A stretch of 64,000 nt of DNA from contig OY992840.1 in the NCBI GenBank assembly GCA_963921425.1, positions 14,610,621 to 14,674,620 of the forward strand, read 5' to 3'. Within the stretch, counting starts at the first letter, position 1; every line of letters begins with the position of its first letter. Origin of the DNA: Dryas octopetala (taxonomy: Eukaryota; Streptophyta; Magnoliopsida; Rosales; Rosaceae). Both the position numbers and the translations under genes were made by a program. This document shows, piece after piece, positions 23,920-34,700 of the stretch. The notes beneath the pieces were generated by a model. The model was not told the DNA's origin, ran no database searches, and saw only the letters and a list, made by a program, of their open reading frames with translations.

Positions 23920-23979
23920 ATGGAAGATTTGCTTAATGGGCTAATGTCAATGTCGACGGTGCAAACATATACCGCTTAG
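23920..23979 (+). pseudogene. Short open start (MEDLLNGLMSMS...) cut by the inverted repeat
   Basis: ATG at 23920 directly follows a possible acceptor and opens a 19-codon frame that ends shortly after the left arm of the inverted repeat begins at about 23954. It could be the first coding exon of an unidentified gene truncated by the insertion, or a chance upstream ORF. Confidence 0.3.
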
Positions 23980-24725
23980 GGTTTAAGTGGCAGGAAAGTA
24001 TCAGAGAGGTAATAGCTGATGCTACTTGGAGAAAGAATCACAATATTTATTTTGGTAGTCTTGCGCTTGAGCAAATTTTGATCAGAGATAACAAAGTGAT
24101 GTTACCTCCTGTGGAAGACCAAGATCTCCATATTGATTACTTTAGCCAATTTCAGTTAAATTTCATTGTTGCTAAATTCCAGGGCTGGGAACAAAATACT
24201 CTTGAATATAGAGATTTTAGAAGCAAAGTATTGTAGCTACTATCGAGGATATGGAGCACATTTTCTCACATCCTCTCCTTCTAGAAGGAGAGAATTGCCT
24301 TGTCACTTTTAGGTTCGAAGCAGAACACTTTTATGTTCGGGAAGTTCCATTAGCCAAATGACCTAAAAGTGACAAGGCAATTCTCTCCTTCTAGAAGGAG
24401 AGGATGTGAGAAAATGTGCTCCATATCCTCGATAGTAGCTACAATACTTACTTTGCTCCTAAAATCTCTATATTCAAGAGTATTTTGTTCTCAGCCCTGA
24501 AATTTAGCAATAATGAAATTTAACCGAAATTGGCTAAAGTAATCGAATTGGGGATCTTGGTCTTCCACTGGAGGTAACATGACTTTGTTATCTCTAATCA
24601 AACTTTGCTCAAGTGCAAGACTACCAAAATAAATATTGTGATTCTTTCTCCAAGTAGCATCAGCTATTACCTCTTTGATACTTTCTTGCCACTTAAACCC
24701 TAAGCGGTATATATTTGCACCGCCG
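23954..24725. repeat. Long inverted repeat (361- and 365-bp arms, 46-nt spacer) carrying a broken unknown ORF
   Basis: The left arm 23954-24314 is the reverse complement of 24361-24725 with about 19 mismatches and one 4-nt indel. The innermost 87 bp (24228-24314 against 24361-24447) are identical. Spacer 24315-24360. Each arm reads away from its outer end as a protein-like frame: plus strand from about 23955, minus strand from 24748 down to 24491. Shared segments are GANIYRLGFKWQES, WRKNHNIYFGSLALEQ and DNKVMLPPVEDQD. I do not recognise the protein; a captured host gene or an old virus-derived fragment are both possible. The left arm is broken by the 4-nt indel and the right arm by TGA at 24491-24493. 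About half of the codon differences are silent. If transcribed, the RNA would be a near-perfect hairpin. Confidence 0.95.
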
Positions 24726-26621
24726 AAAGAGGGGCATTTTATTACCAAAATCCAGTATTAGAAGAATTGAGGGGAGGCCAGTTGAACCGGAATGAAGTGA
24801 AATGTAGTACACTGTAGATGATGAAATTACGTGAGCTAATAATGCATTGTGTTAAATGAATGGTAATGCTTGTAGTTACTATCCTGTATTTTGTCCCATG
24901 AAAATTTCCAGTGGGTTAAGAAAAAAGTCGAAGACAAAATATTATGAATGAAGAAATTAAGACATATGACCAATGATTTAATATGCAGCTTATAAAAGCT
25001 CAATACCAACATATTTTTTAAAGCAAATCTCATGTGATACATAACTTCTTTTATTAGGTTGTTACATATATAATCAAACATCATAAACTATACAATCACT
25101 TGGATTATTGTATCTAATCTTATTTCAATATATAATGAGATATATGGGTTAAAACTAAGCTATAGTTTGGTGATTGTAAGATAGTCCAAAATCTATTGTT
25201 AATCATGAGATATGTGAGCTATTAAAATGATCTTTTGCCAAATATTTGATATGTTATGTTGTTAAATTGTGAATTAGTATCATAAATTCAAATATACATC
25301 AACTTATATTTAGTAGGACAAAATCTTAGAGCAGTAGACCATATTTGATTAATGAGAAAAATAAGGCTCCTTTTGCATAATTAGTCTTTTTAAATATCAA
25401 AAGAAATTTCATCCAAACTTTAGGGATTGGAAATGTAGCTAATTTTTTTTTTGCTCTATGTACTTTGGTATGCTAATTTCACATCAAAATTGGCATAATA
25501 ATATATTGTCAGTTATCATTATTGTCTTCTGGTTTCGACTGACCCAAATAGTTTTTACTTTGCCATGGTGCTGGTTTTGTTCTTAGCTTTTTCGACTTAT
25601 GTTCTTCCCCCCTCCGTGTTTTAGCTGACTGTCTATCTTTCTTGCTTATGCTGCCACATAACACAACTTTGCTACTGAATTTGACTGAGGTTTGGTATAA
25701 TGATCTTAAACTGTGATTGTGAACTGTTGGTGGTAGTGTAGTGAGGTTTGTGAGTTGATATAATATGGTCATATTTGATGTTGTAATAAAAATGTACAAC
25801 AGTTCATGGAATGAATGTTTTTCCAATTAGCTTTCATTCATACAATAGAGTTCATTTTCCAATTTAGGGTTGGTTTATGTGAAAGCATGAAGCTCCAGTC
25901 ACATTCATACTTCTGAGGAAGTAACAGGAAAAGTTTTCATGACACTACTGATGTGAACTCAAAGACTCTGCATTGACTAACATAGTAGATTTTCTGTTTT
26001 GTTCTTGTTGCAGATTTGTAGTGATGCCGTAACATCATCTTGCTTGAATTGTTGGTGTATTTTGTTGGCTTGGAACTTCTCATCTGAGGTCTTTTTGTAT
26101 TTGGTCGAGTAGATTTGGACTGGACTATTGTAAACTTCTAAACTTCAGCTTTGGCATGGTTTGATGGACCCTTGGATGTATTTGGTTGAGTAGTTTTGCA
26201 GTTTGAAACTTTGCATCTGTTTCTATCAGTCGAATGCTTTTTGCAATTTTCTTTTACTTTTTTTCCTCCATAAATCTCCCTGAGCTCACAGTGAGTAGAT
26301 GTGCAATGGATATTTTTCATTAAACCAACGTGGGGTTGAGTTGTTAATGATCTTGAGCTCTGGTGGTTATTAATGAATGCAGGCGGTAACAACATTGAGC
26401 AGTATTTGTAATTGATATCTTCAAATGGATATTTGCATTATGCTAATGTGGGGTTGTTGATTAACTTTAATGATTAAATGTATTTGCAATGATTCATGGC
26501 CAAAAAAAAAAAAATGTATTTGCAATGATATTTGCATGTCCTGATTGTTGAGGCAAACCAAGTTAACGAGTTCTATGAACATTAATTTAGAGCAACCATG
26601 GAATATATGATGTCTCACATC
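24726..26621. other. No gene seen
   Basis: AT-rich. The minus-strand frame at 25509-25826 has no recognisable domain and looks like chance. A short GGGGCATTTTATTACC-type open stretch right after the right arm (24732-24815, plus strand) could be the other side of an interrupted exon, but that is speculative. Confidence 0.4.
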
Positions 26622-27307
26622 TAGGGGAGCAACTCGGGTGGGTTAAAAGGTCAATCCAAGCTAAACTTATGCTTCATTTTTTGAGTTTAGATTTGGGTTT
26701 TGGCAGATTGCAAATAAGTGAATCCAAAACAATTAAGAAACGGGTTGGGCAAAACCTGTGAAAAAACAAAACTTAATAAAAGTATAATATAATTACCTCA
26801 ATTAATTAAGCACCATAGTCCAAAACTTTAATATCAACCAATTTCAAATAAAAGAAATCAATACCTTCAAGGCTTCAACATGAAGAAAAAATAATAATAA
26901 CAACATCACAATCATGTTGCTACCAAACACCATAATTTAGGTTTTATTCCACACTAAAATATATAAAAATATATATGATAGATACATACTTCAACCTCAT
27001 TTATAATCTCAAGTTTCTCTTGAGTAACAATATATAAATGAATAATATATGAACTATATATTATATTACTAATTTAAACTAAAATATAAACTAATATATA
27101 AATTATAATATCATACTAATACAAATCGGACTGGGGTTCGAGTTCTGGTTTGAACGGGCATGACTTCTATCCAAACCCAATCCAAAAAATTTGGATTGAG
27201 GTTGGATTTGGATTCGGGCGGATTTTGACTTGTTCAAACCCTCTCACACGGGTTCAAACACCGAATTAGATTCGGGCGGGCTAGGGCTGACCCAACTTGC
27301 ATCCCTA
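26622..27307. mobile_element. hAT-type MITE with perfect 8-bp target duplication
   Basis: 686 bp. The left end TAGGGGAGCAACTCGGGT and right end GACCCAACTTGCATCCCTA are inverted repeats. CTCACATC flanks both sides (26614-26621 and 27308-27315). Subterminal regions are rich in GGGTTTGGATT / AATCCAAACCC and ATTCGGGCGG motifs; the core is AT-rich. No transposase. Confidence 0.93.
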
Positions 27308-27315
27308 CTCACATC

Positions 27316-28025
27316 CCATATTCTTCCTGTAAATGATAAATCTCTTGTTGGTTCAGTATGTTTATTTGAATAAATTTCTAAGTATGTTTATTCTCTGAAA
27401 TTACTTTTCCAAATTTCTTGTGACGAGTTAAGCCTTTTAATTAATGAAAAATGGGTTGGATCAGAGAATAAAGTACATAGTGAAAATCAAATAAAGATAC
27501 TTAGAAATTTATTTAAAATCCTACTTTGAAAAATGTGTACGAAATTTGGTTTGGTATGAAGATAGATGTGTAAAAAAGATGGTTAATATTTTCCAACTAA
27601 GTTAATGACTCTCTTTATCCTAATGACTATAAGGAAAATGAATAGTCATCTTGTATAGATCGAGACCAAGTAGAAGTTAGATTCAATTTGTTTTGAAATG
27701 ATATGGAAAGCTAAAATTCCATGGTGTGCGAGAATTTTGGGCAATTCTAAAGTGAATGTCATTGCTCTTAACTAAGAAGTAAAGCAAAGATTCCTTCTCT
27801 GATGAAAAAGTTTAAGAAATTTTGACATGAGTCCAAAGTTTAGACCATTCTAAAACACCTTCACCAACCCACTTTTTCATATGCAAGGTAGTCACATTTC
27901 AACGGGTTTCTTGTTCCCAAAGGAAAAGTTTTTAGATCTGGTGTCAAAAAGCAGTCTTTTAAGATTGGGATAGAATTATAGAAAACCAAGTACCCACTTC
28001 TTAAATTATTCTTCAATGAAATTCA
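27316..28025. other. No gene seen; a loose inverted repeat at about 27358-27525
   Basis: AAATTTCTAAGTATGTTTATTC near 27373 is approximately inverted near 27480-27520. Otherwise AT-rich DNA without a supportable gene. Confidence 0.4.
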
Positions 28026-29261
28026 CTACCATTTCAATTGAGGTAAAATAACAATTCTCTGATAAGCATTGATTAAGAGCATAGAGGCAAAAAGTGATAG
28101 GAGAACACCAAAAGAAACTAAAAATAAGACTACAGGAGAATGATATTTGATCACAACCATAAAAGGCCATTCATAATTGTCTACTGCATAACACCATTTG
28201 GTTGAGCCATATATAGCTGCTGTTTGTGGTGGTGGGTTTAGCTCATTCCAGGCTTCAATCCAAGTAACCATGGCATCCCCAAGGTTGTGAAAGTAAGGAT
28301 CAAGAGGGCCAATCTTTTCCTTGACCTTGTTGGCAAGCTCAGTGTAGCATTCAGAGACACTAGTGCACTCTTTTGGGAGCACAATGGACAGGAAAAATGA
28401 GATGATATCTTCTTGCCAGTATATGCCTTTGTAATCTTTCTTCAGATTCACAAATGGGTTGCTTAATTGCCTTGCTATGCCATATGTTTGGCAGCCCTGT
28501 CTTAACACCTAGACCCAAATGGTCACAGATCACCTGAAAAATATATCATTGTCCAAATTGGCCAAATATAAAACTATGAATCCGCAGTATTTAATTTACT
28601 TGTAAATAAATGACCTCCCAAGTGGAACTATATATGAATCAATGAAACAAAGTCATATAGTTTTGTTATTCAAAACTTGGTACACATATTTGGCATTCCT
28701 AACAATATTTAAAATAAAAATAAAGAGAATAAAATGAGATGGGGATTGGATTACCTTAGCACACCAAGCAGCCCACATGTCATCATATCTACCAATGAGC
28801 TGACCATCACCCATGAGCCCAAAATATATGGTTGGGCCTATAAGCTCCCTGTTAAAAGCCAAGTTCATCCCACACATTGAGAAAATGTGCCTTTTGGGAT
28901 TGTCATCACAGCATCCACATACCTACATGAACTAAAAAACACTAAATCCTCAATTACTTTAGGCCAATACGTCGTACCCAAAAAGTAATTAAAAGCTTGA
29001 TAATATTGTTATAAAATATATGGGATTTAATTAAATAAATTAAATGGGTTAATAATATTGTAACCTGATGTTGCGCTCAAGAGGCTTGACCAGCTGAGTT
29101 GGAGCATCGTAGTCAGGGATGTTGAGCCAAAGTCCATGAGAAATGGCAGTGGCCACACCTTCTCTTAGGCTAAATGGGTACGGTGGGTACCCACGAACAA
29201 AGTCCACTCTAGAGAAAGACCCACTATATATATCTATTATAAAGCCTAGGTGCGAATGCAA
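28026..29261 (-). pseudogene. Reversibly glycosylated polypeptide / UDP-arabinopyranose mutase pseudogene (C-terminal part)
   Basis: Three exon remnants on the minus strand: about 29261-29065, 28922-28755 and 28533-28026, with GT..AG borders kept. Diagnostic RGP segments are [86 protein letters not shown] and DAMVTWIEAWNELNPP. RGP/UAM interconverts UDP-arabinopyranose and UDP-arabinofuranose at the Golgi. The catalytic N-terminal half is absent upstream. A frameshift before MCGMN (around 28880) and a roughly 4-nt insertion before SNPF (around 28465) break the frame. The last 50 codons run into a hydrophobic segment (PVVLFLVSFGVLLSLFASML). That tail may be adjacent DNA read through, not part of the family. 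Confidence 0.88.
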
Positions 29262-29659
29262 AGTGTGAAGCTTAAGCCTTACAAAATCGGAAACCCTATT
29301 TGGCCAAAAAAAAAAGGAAATCGGAAACCCTAGACAGCTTTTTCTTTGTTGTTCTCTTTTCTGGTCTGGTCTGGTCTGAAGGTAGGTTTGCTATGGCGAT
29401 TGAGGAGAAGAACATATCTAGTAATCTAACTAATTGTTACCAAAACTGTCAATTTATTTGATAACAGTTTGTTGACTAAATAATTTTTGATTTAGTTGAT
29501 TTTTTATAGAGATGATATTTGCAACATAATCTAAAAAATGAACCGTTTCGATTAAAAAATTACTAAATTAGGAGAGAAAAGTGAAAAGATAAAAGGTGGA
29601 AAGAAAAATGTAGCTAGCATTTCTCCTACCTAAAAATAGTGATGTATGTTCGATTAAAG
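29262..29659. other. No gene seen
   Basis: AT-rich. A GGTCTGGTCTGGTCTG triplet repeat lies near 29364. No supportable gene. Confidence 0.4.
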
Positions 29660-30516
29660 AAGGGAAAGTACATTCAGTGAGATATCTCTAAGTTACAATA
29701 TATATATATATATATATATATAAGATTGTAACTCCACACATGTATCATGTATGCACCTAAGATAATTAACTTGAGAGTCGAGAACAATATCGATACAACA
29801 TAATGACTGAAAAACATGGACTCTCAAATAAGTGGTATCAAAACCGATGCTTCGATTGAAGCAGATAATCTACATTTGTGAATCCTTTAAGCTTGATTGA
29901 CAATGATTTTTAAGTTTGTGAACTGAAGCGTTTTTAAGTTATCCATAGCATCATCATACAGAATATGCTTTGGTCAAGTTTAATCTTCACCACGTACGTT
30001 TTTTGCACAAAACACTTAAACAGTATATATTTGGTCCCCCATTAAAAAAAAAATTATATTTTTGGTCATATTTGCAATAAAGAATCAAAGATAGCTACCC
30101 ATGAGGCCGGCTATATATAATTTAATCATCACCTTGTGATAATAAGAAATTTTTTTGAGATTACGGTCGTTCAATTATGAATTTTGGCTATAAAAAATTT
30201 GGGAATGCAATCAATGAAGATCACCGAGAATACAATATCGGGCAATATTGGTCTCAATTCTCACGTGGTATAGGCGAGACTGTCCATATCGTGTCCAATT
30301 TTTTTTAAAGAAAATTCACCAAAGCGGCCAAGCATCACAATTAATTATTGACAATCAGACCAAAATAATTGATTAATTATGACAAAAGAACAAATTTAAT
30401 TAAAAAATGGAAAAGGAAGAGTTTATAATTTTTTATTGAAAAGAAAGTTGTGATAATATATTATACAAACAAAGGTTATCAGTACAGCAAAGATTGAAAG
30501 AGGGTGTTACCTTGGC
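29660..30516 (+). repeat. Second relic of the duplicated unit, upstream of copy C
   Basis: CCTAAAAATAGTGATGTAT near 29630-29650 matches the exon-4 relic motif. AAGCTTGATTGACA (about 29889) and TAGCATCATCATACAGAATATGC (about 29947) match 20952-21310 and 9880-10330. Near 30472-30516 AAAGGTTATCAGTACAGCAA and AGATTGAAAGAGGGTGTTA match the region before copies A and B. A (TA)n run at 29699-29722 interrupts it. Confidence 0.65.
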
Positions 30517-30821
30517 ATAACTCAATATTCAATGATTATGTTGTCTGCGGATGATATTAATTATATTAGATCATGTGAGACAGGTGACAGGTGAATGAAT
30601 ATACCTGGTTAAAGTTACAACATCCAATAAAGGAGAAATTTTTTCATGTGTCCCAAGTATCGTAGCTGTCTTACCAATACTCTGAAATTATAACAAGTGT
30701 AGAATACATGTGTTATGATTTAAATGAATTGTTCATACTAGCACATAATATTAAGGCCACCCACAAAAATTTTTCCCAAAAAAAGTCTCAGAATATTATA
30801 TTGTGGTGAAGGATTTTAAAT

Positions 30822-31602
30822 GGAGTGCTTATATTCTCACTCTCTGTCATATTTTTTCATCCACCTTATTTTTATACTCACTATTAAATTTGAAAAAAAA
30901 AATACAAAAACAATCATCCTACCTTCATTTATTCCTATAATACCTTTTGATATACCAACTCAACAACCAACAAAATACTCTTCTCACCTCCCTTAATTAT
31001 TATCTCACTCACCTATCCTTTTTCATAATTCTTTTCTTCCATAAATCTTAATTATACTTTGTCACCAAATTTAAATTCGATGATACTATTTGGTTGATGT
31101 CCATACATCTATTAAAATATATAATTTTTACACCCACCATTAAATTTGAAAAAAAAATATATAAAAACACTCCTTCTATCTACTTTGTCACCAAATTTAA
31201 AATCGATGATATTATTTGATTGATATATATTAAAATATATGATTATTTTATATCCTATACTTCTTCATTTATTTATTTATTTATTTATTTATTTATAGTT
31301 TTAGATCAAGAATTCATTCTATTTTAATGTTTCTTTTTATTTAGAAATTTAATTTGGAATTTAGAAATAAATTATAGGATGAGTATAAGATTCTTTTTCT
31401 TTTATTTGGAAAAAGATGAGTGGGTGTAATGATAGTTAAAGGGGGTGGGATGAGTGTTTAGTATTTGAGTTGGTATATCAAAGGATATTATAGATATAAT
31501 GGGAGGTGGAAAAAATATTTTTATATTTTTAAAAATTTAATAATGGGTGTAAAAATAAGGTGGGTAGTGGAAATAAGTCAAGGGATTGGAATATAAACAT
31601 TC
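30822..31602. mobile_element. Transposon-like insertion in the promoter of copy C (781 bp, long TIRs)
   Basis: The left end GGAGTGCTTATATTC and right end GAATATAAACATTC are inverted. The arms continue with CACCTTATTTTTA...ACTATTAAATTTG against its inverse. TTTTAAAT is present at 30814-30821 and 31603-31610, an 8-bp target duplication (hAT-like). The interior has a diverged tandem repeat (CTTTGTCACCAAATTTAAA at about 31055 and 31183) and a (TTTA)n run near 31270. No transposase. Confidence 0.78.
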
Positions 31603-31727
31603 TTTTAAATATTCGAGGTGGAATTTTATAATCTCAAACAGCTATAAGAGCAAATTAATAGGGGTGAGACATGAATGCTAAACATACTGGGGTTTGATGA
31701 TGTTGGACAGCTAGGGTCACACACTTT

Positions 31728-34700
31728 ATGGCTGTTCGAAAACCACTGATAGAGGGCTTGAGCCTCATGCCTCTCAAAGTTGCATTGATTTTGGTTTTCT
31801 TAGTTCATTTCACAGTAGCTCGTGGTCACACTAAGCATGCAGGTGCAGGTGATGGGGTACAGCCATTGTCCAAAATTCAAATCCACAAAGCTGTTCCTGG
31901 GCTTCATGAAAATGCTTCGGTCAAAGCATACCCTGTCCTTCTTGGCACCAAGGTAACAATATCAACTATAAAATGTATGTCGATCGGTTTCAACAGAGTT
32001 AGGTAGGGACTAGGGAGTCTGATAAATGTATGTCTGTTTCACTCTTGTGTGCAGGGTGAAGATTCTGAGTGGGTCACTGTGGAAGTTGTTAGCCCTAAGC
32101 CTTCTGAAGATGATTGGATAGCAGTCTTTTCTCCTGCGAAATTCAAGTAATTATGAAGTCAATTGCTTGTTTTTTTTTTTTTTTTTTGTATAGAGTGTGA
32201 TTTCTTGGATAACTACAATTTAACATATATACAAATGAACTCAACAAGGCCCCTTACTCCCCAGTACATACATGGAAGGGCTGTGTGGATTTTGTTACCT
32301 TGATTTACACATTGTTAGCTCATTTCCTAATTGCTTAAGTTTTACCCTTTTTGGGTTCAATGGTTTGTCTAACATGTTTTGATCAAAGCTCGAAACCTTT
32401 AATCTTGAGAGTTTGAAACCTCCGATTCTCATTCCTCACTCATTTGCTAATTTGAAAGGTGAAAGACGATGCTACACCTATATCTTTTATTTGCCTCTCC
32501 AACTGTCCATGTGCACGTAAGGGAGGGTGTTAACTTATTCCCAAAAATATATGTTCTTGGGGTCCGATAATTTTCTGAAAATTTTCACATAATAAAAAAA
32601 GCAGGGGAACTATTATTTGCTTAGTCTACAAGTGCACACATATTTCTTCATTGTTACATATAGGGCCACAAGCTTGCATAAACCTGGTGTTTGCTGCATA
32701 GTCTTTTTTTTTTTCTCTGTCTCTCTGCAAAGTTTAAAGCTTGTAGACTAAAGAATTTAATCTGTTATGGCAGCGCAACAACCTGTCCATCCAATGAAGA
32801 CATGTATGTTCCATATTTATGCACATCTCCTATAAAGGTACATGTTATTGGCTTATTGCAATGTAATCTATCTTGGAATTTTAAGGAAATTATAGCACTT
32901 TCATATGCTCTAACCGATTTCATACTGAAATCTTGTTGTTTTCTATTCAGTATAAGTATGCCAATTATTCCAATGCTGGTTATGCAAAGACAGGCAAAAC
33001 AACTTTGAAATTCAGATTGATCAATCAGAGGGCAGATTTTTCATTTGCATTATTCTCTGGCGGACTGTCGGAGGTGGGCAAATGTCTTCTCTCCTTCAGC
33101 TACTTTGTTGCTTCACACAATATTTATATCATTGCTTCAAATTCAAGTGTTTTCTAAGTATATATTTTCGTGTAATGCAGCCAAAATTGGTGGCAGTTTC
33201 TAATGCTATAATTTTCGCGAATCCGAAGGCACCCCTTTACCCACGTCTTGCTCTAGGGAAGCAGTGGGATGTAGTAAGTTTATGTTGCTTTGATTTACTA
33301 CTTTTCTTTTCATGGAAATCTGGATGTGAAATCCCAAGGCTAAGACAGAATCTCTGTATAAAGTAATATAATTTGTTCAAGTGATAACTAGTAGTCCAAT
33401 TTTCTTTTTCTTTATCCTTATAGGCATTTATGAAATGTGATCCCAATGGTAACCTTTATCCATGGTACTGATATAATGATGATGATGATAATGATGGTTT
33501 CTCAATTATTGATATCAATAAAAAAGGGTTGGTATCAATTACTATTGATGTCATCATAAATTTCTGATAAGGATGGTTTCTCTATTGATAATCTGGGGTC
33601 TGCACTGAGTCGCTGACTCCAGAGTGCTCCAATTAGTGTTGAGGCTAATGGCTAACCAGTAACCACCCAAGTAAGCAAAATAAATTAATGTAATGGAGTG
33701 ATGTTGTGTATGATATACATGTGCAACCAAGTCTCTAAGAATGTTACTTGTTTTACTCTTATGCAGATGACAGTAACCTGGACAAGTGGCTTTAACATTA
33801 ATGAAGCTGTACCTTTTGTTGAGTGGGGTCTCAAGGGAGAAGCTCAAACTAGATCTCCTGCAGGAACATTGACTTTTAGTCGAGGCAGCATGTGTGGTAT
33901 GGATCATATGATTAATCCAATTTTAACAATAAGGCTAATTGGATCATAAATGCCAAATCAAAAAACTTGTTGTATTGAAGTTCTTCATGTAATTTGCAGG
34001 TCCACCAGCACGAACAGTAGGTTGGCGCGATCCGGGTTTCTTCCATACAAGTTTTCTCAAAGATTTGTGGCCAAATTCACTGTATGCATCTTGCATATTA
34101 GATTTTATTTCTTAAAAGGAACTACAAATTAAGATCATGAGAGATAGTTGTTCTGTTGTTAAGGTTGTTATGCTGATTGTCTTTGTAGGTACACTTACAA
34201 GCTTGGCCATAGGTTGTCTAATGGTTCCTATATCTGGAGCAAGTCCTACCATTTCAAGTCATCACCGTATCCGGGGCAGGACTCATTACAGCGTGTTATT
34301 ATCTTTGGTGACATGGGAAAGGTAACATCACAAAAATGAAAACTATGCCACTACACACATGTCACGCATCATTATGTGACATATAATTTCTACAAATATA
34401 GCTGCCTATGTCACGTTTATCTATCTTTTTTCATACAAAAGAAAATTTACATTTGCTCTCACAAATTTCAGGCTGAGCGTGATGGTTCGAATGAATACGC
34501 TGATTATCAGCCGGGTTCACTCAATACCACAGATCAACTGATCAAGGACTTAGATAACTATGACATAGTTTTTCACATAGGAGATATGCCCTATGCCAAT
34601 GGATACATCTCACAGTGGGATCAGTTCACATCTCAGGTGGAGCCCATTGCATCAACTGTACCATATATGGTTGCAAGGTTAGCAGGCCTGTTTTATACTT

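Noticed and set aside
23954..24725. CRISPR array or microRNA precursor
   Set aside because: This is a eukaryotic nuclear sequence with two long arms and no short repeat-spacer units. The arms are far longer than a normal plant microRNA precursor; only a young hairpin-RNA type is plausible.
26900..27120. AT-rich interior of the hAT MITE as a matrix-attachment region
   Set aside because: AT-richness alone is not evidence.
29830..29850. TGGTATCAAAACC as a retroelement primer binding site
   Set aside because: Only a partial match and no recognisable LTR next to it.
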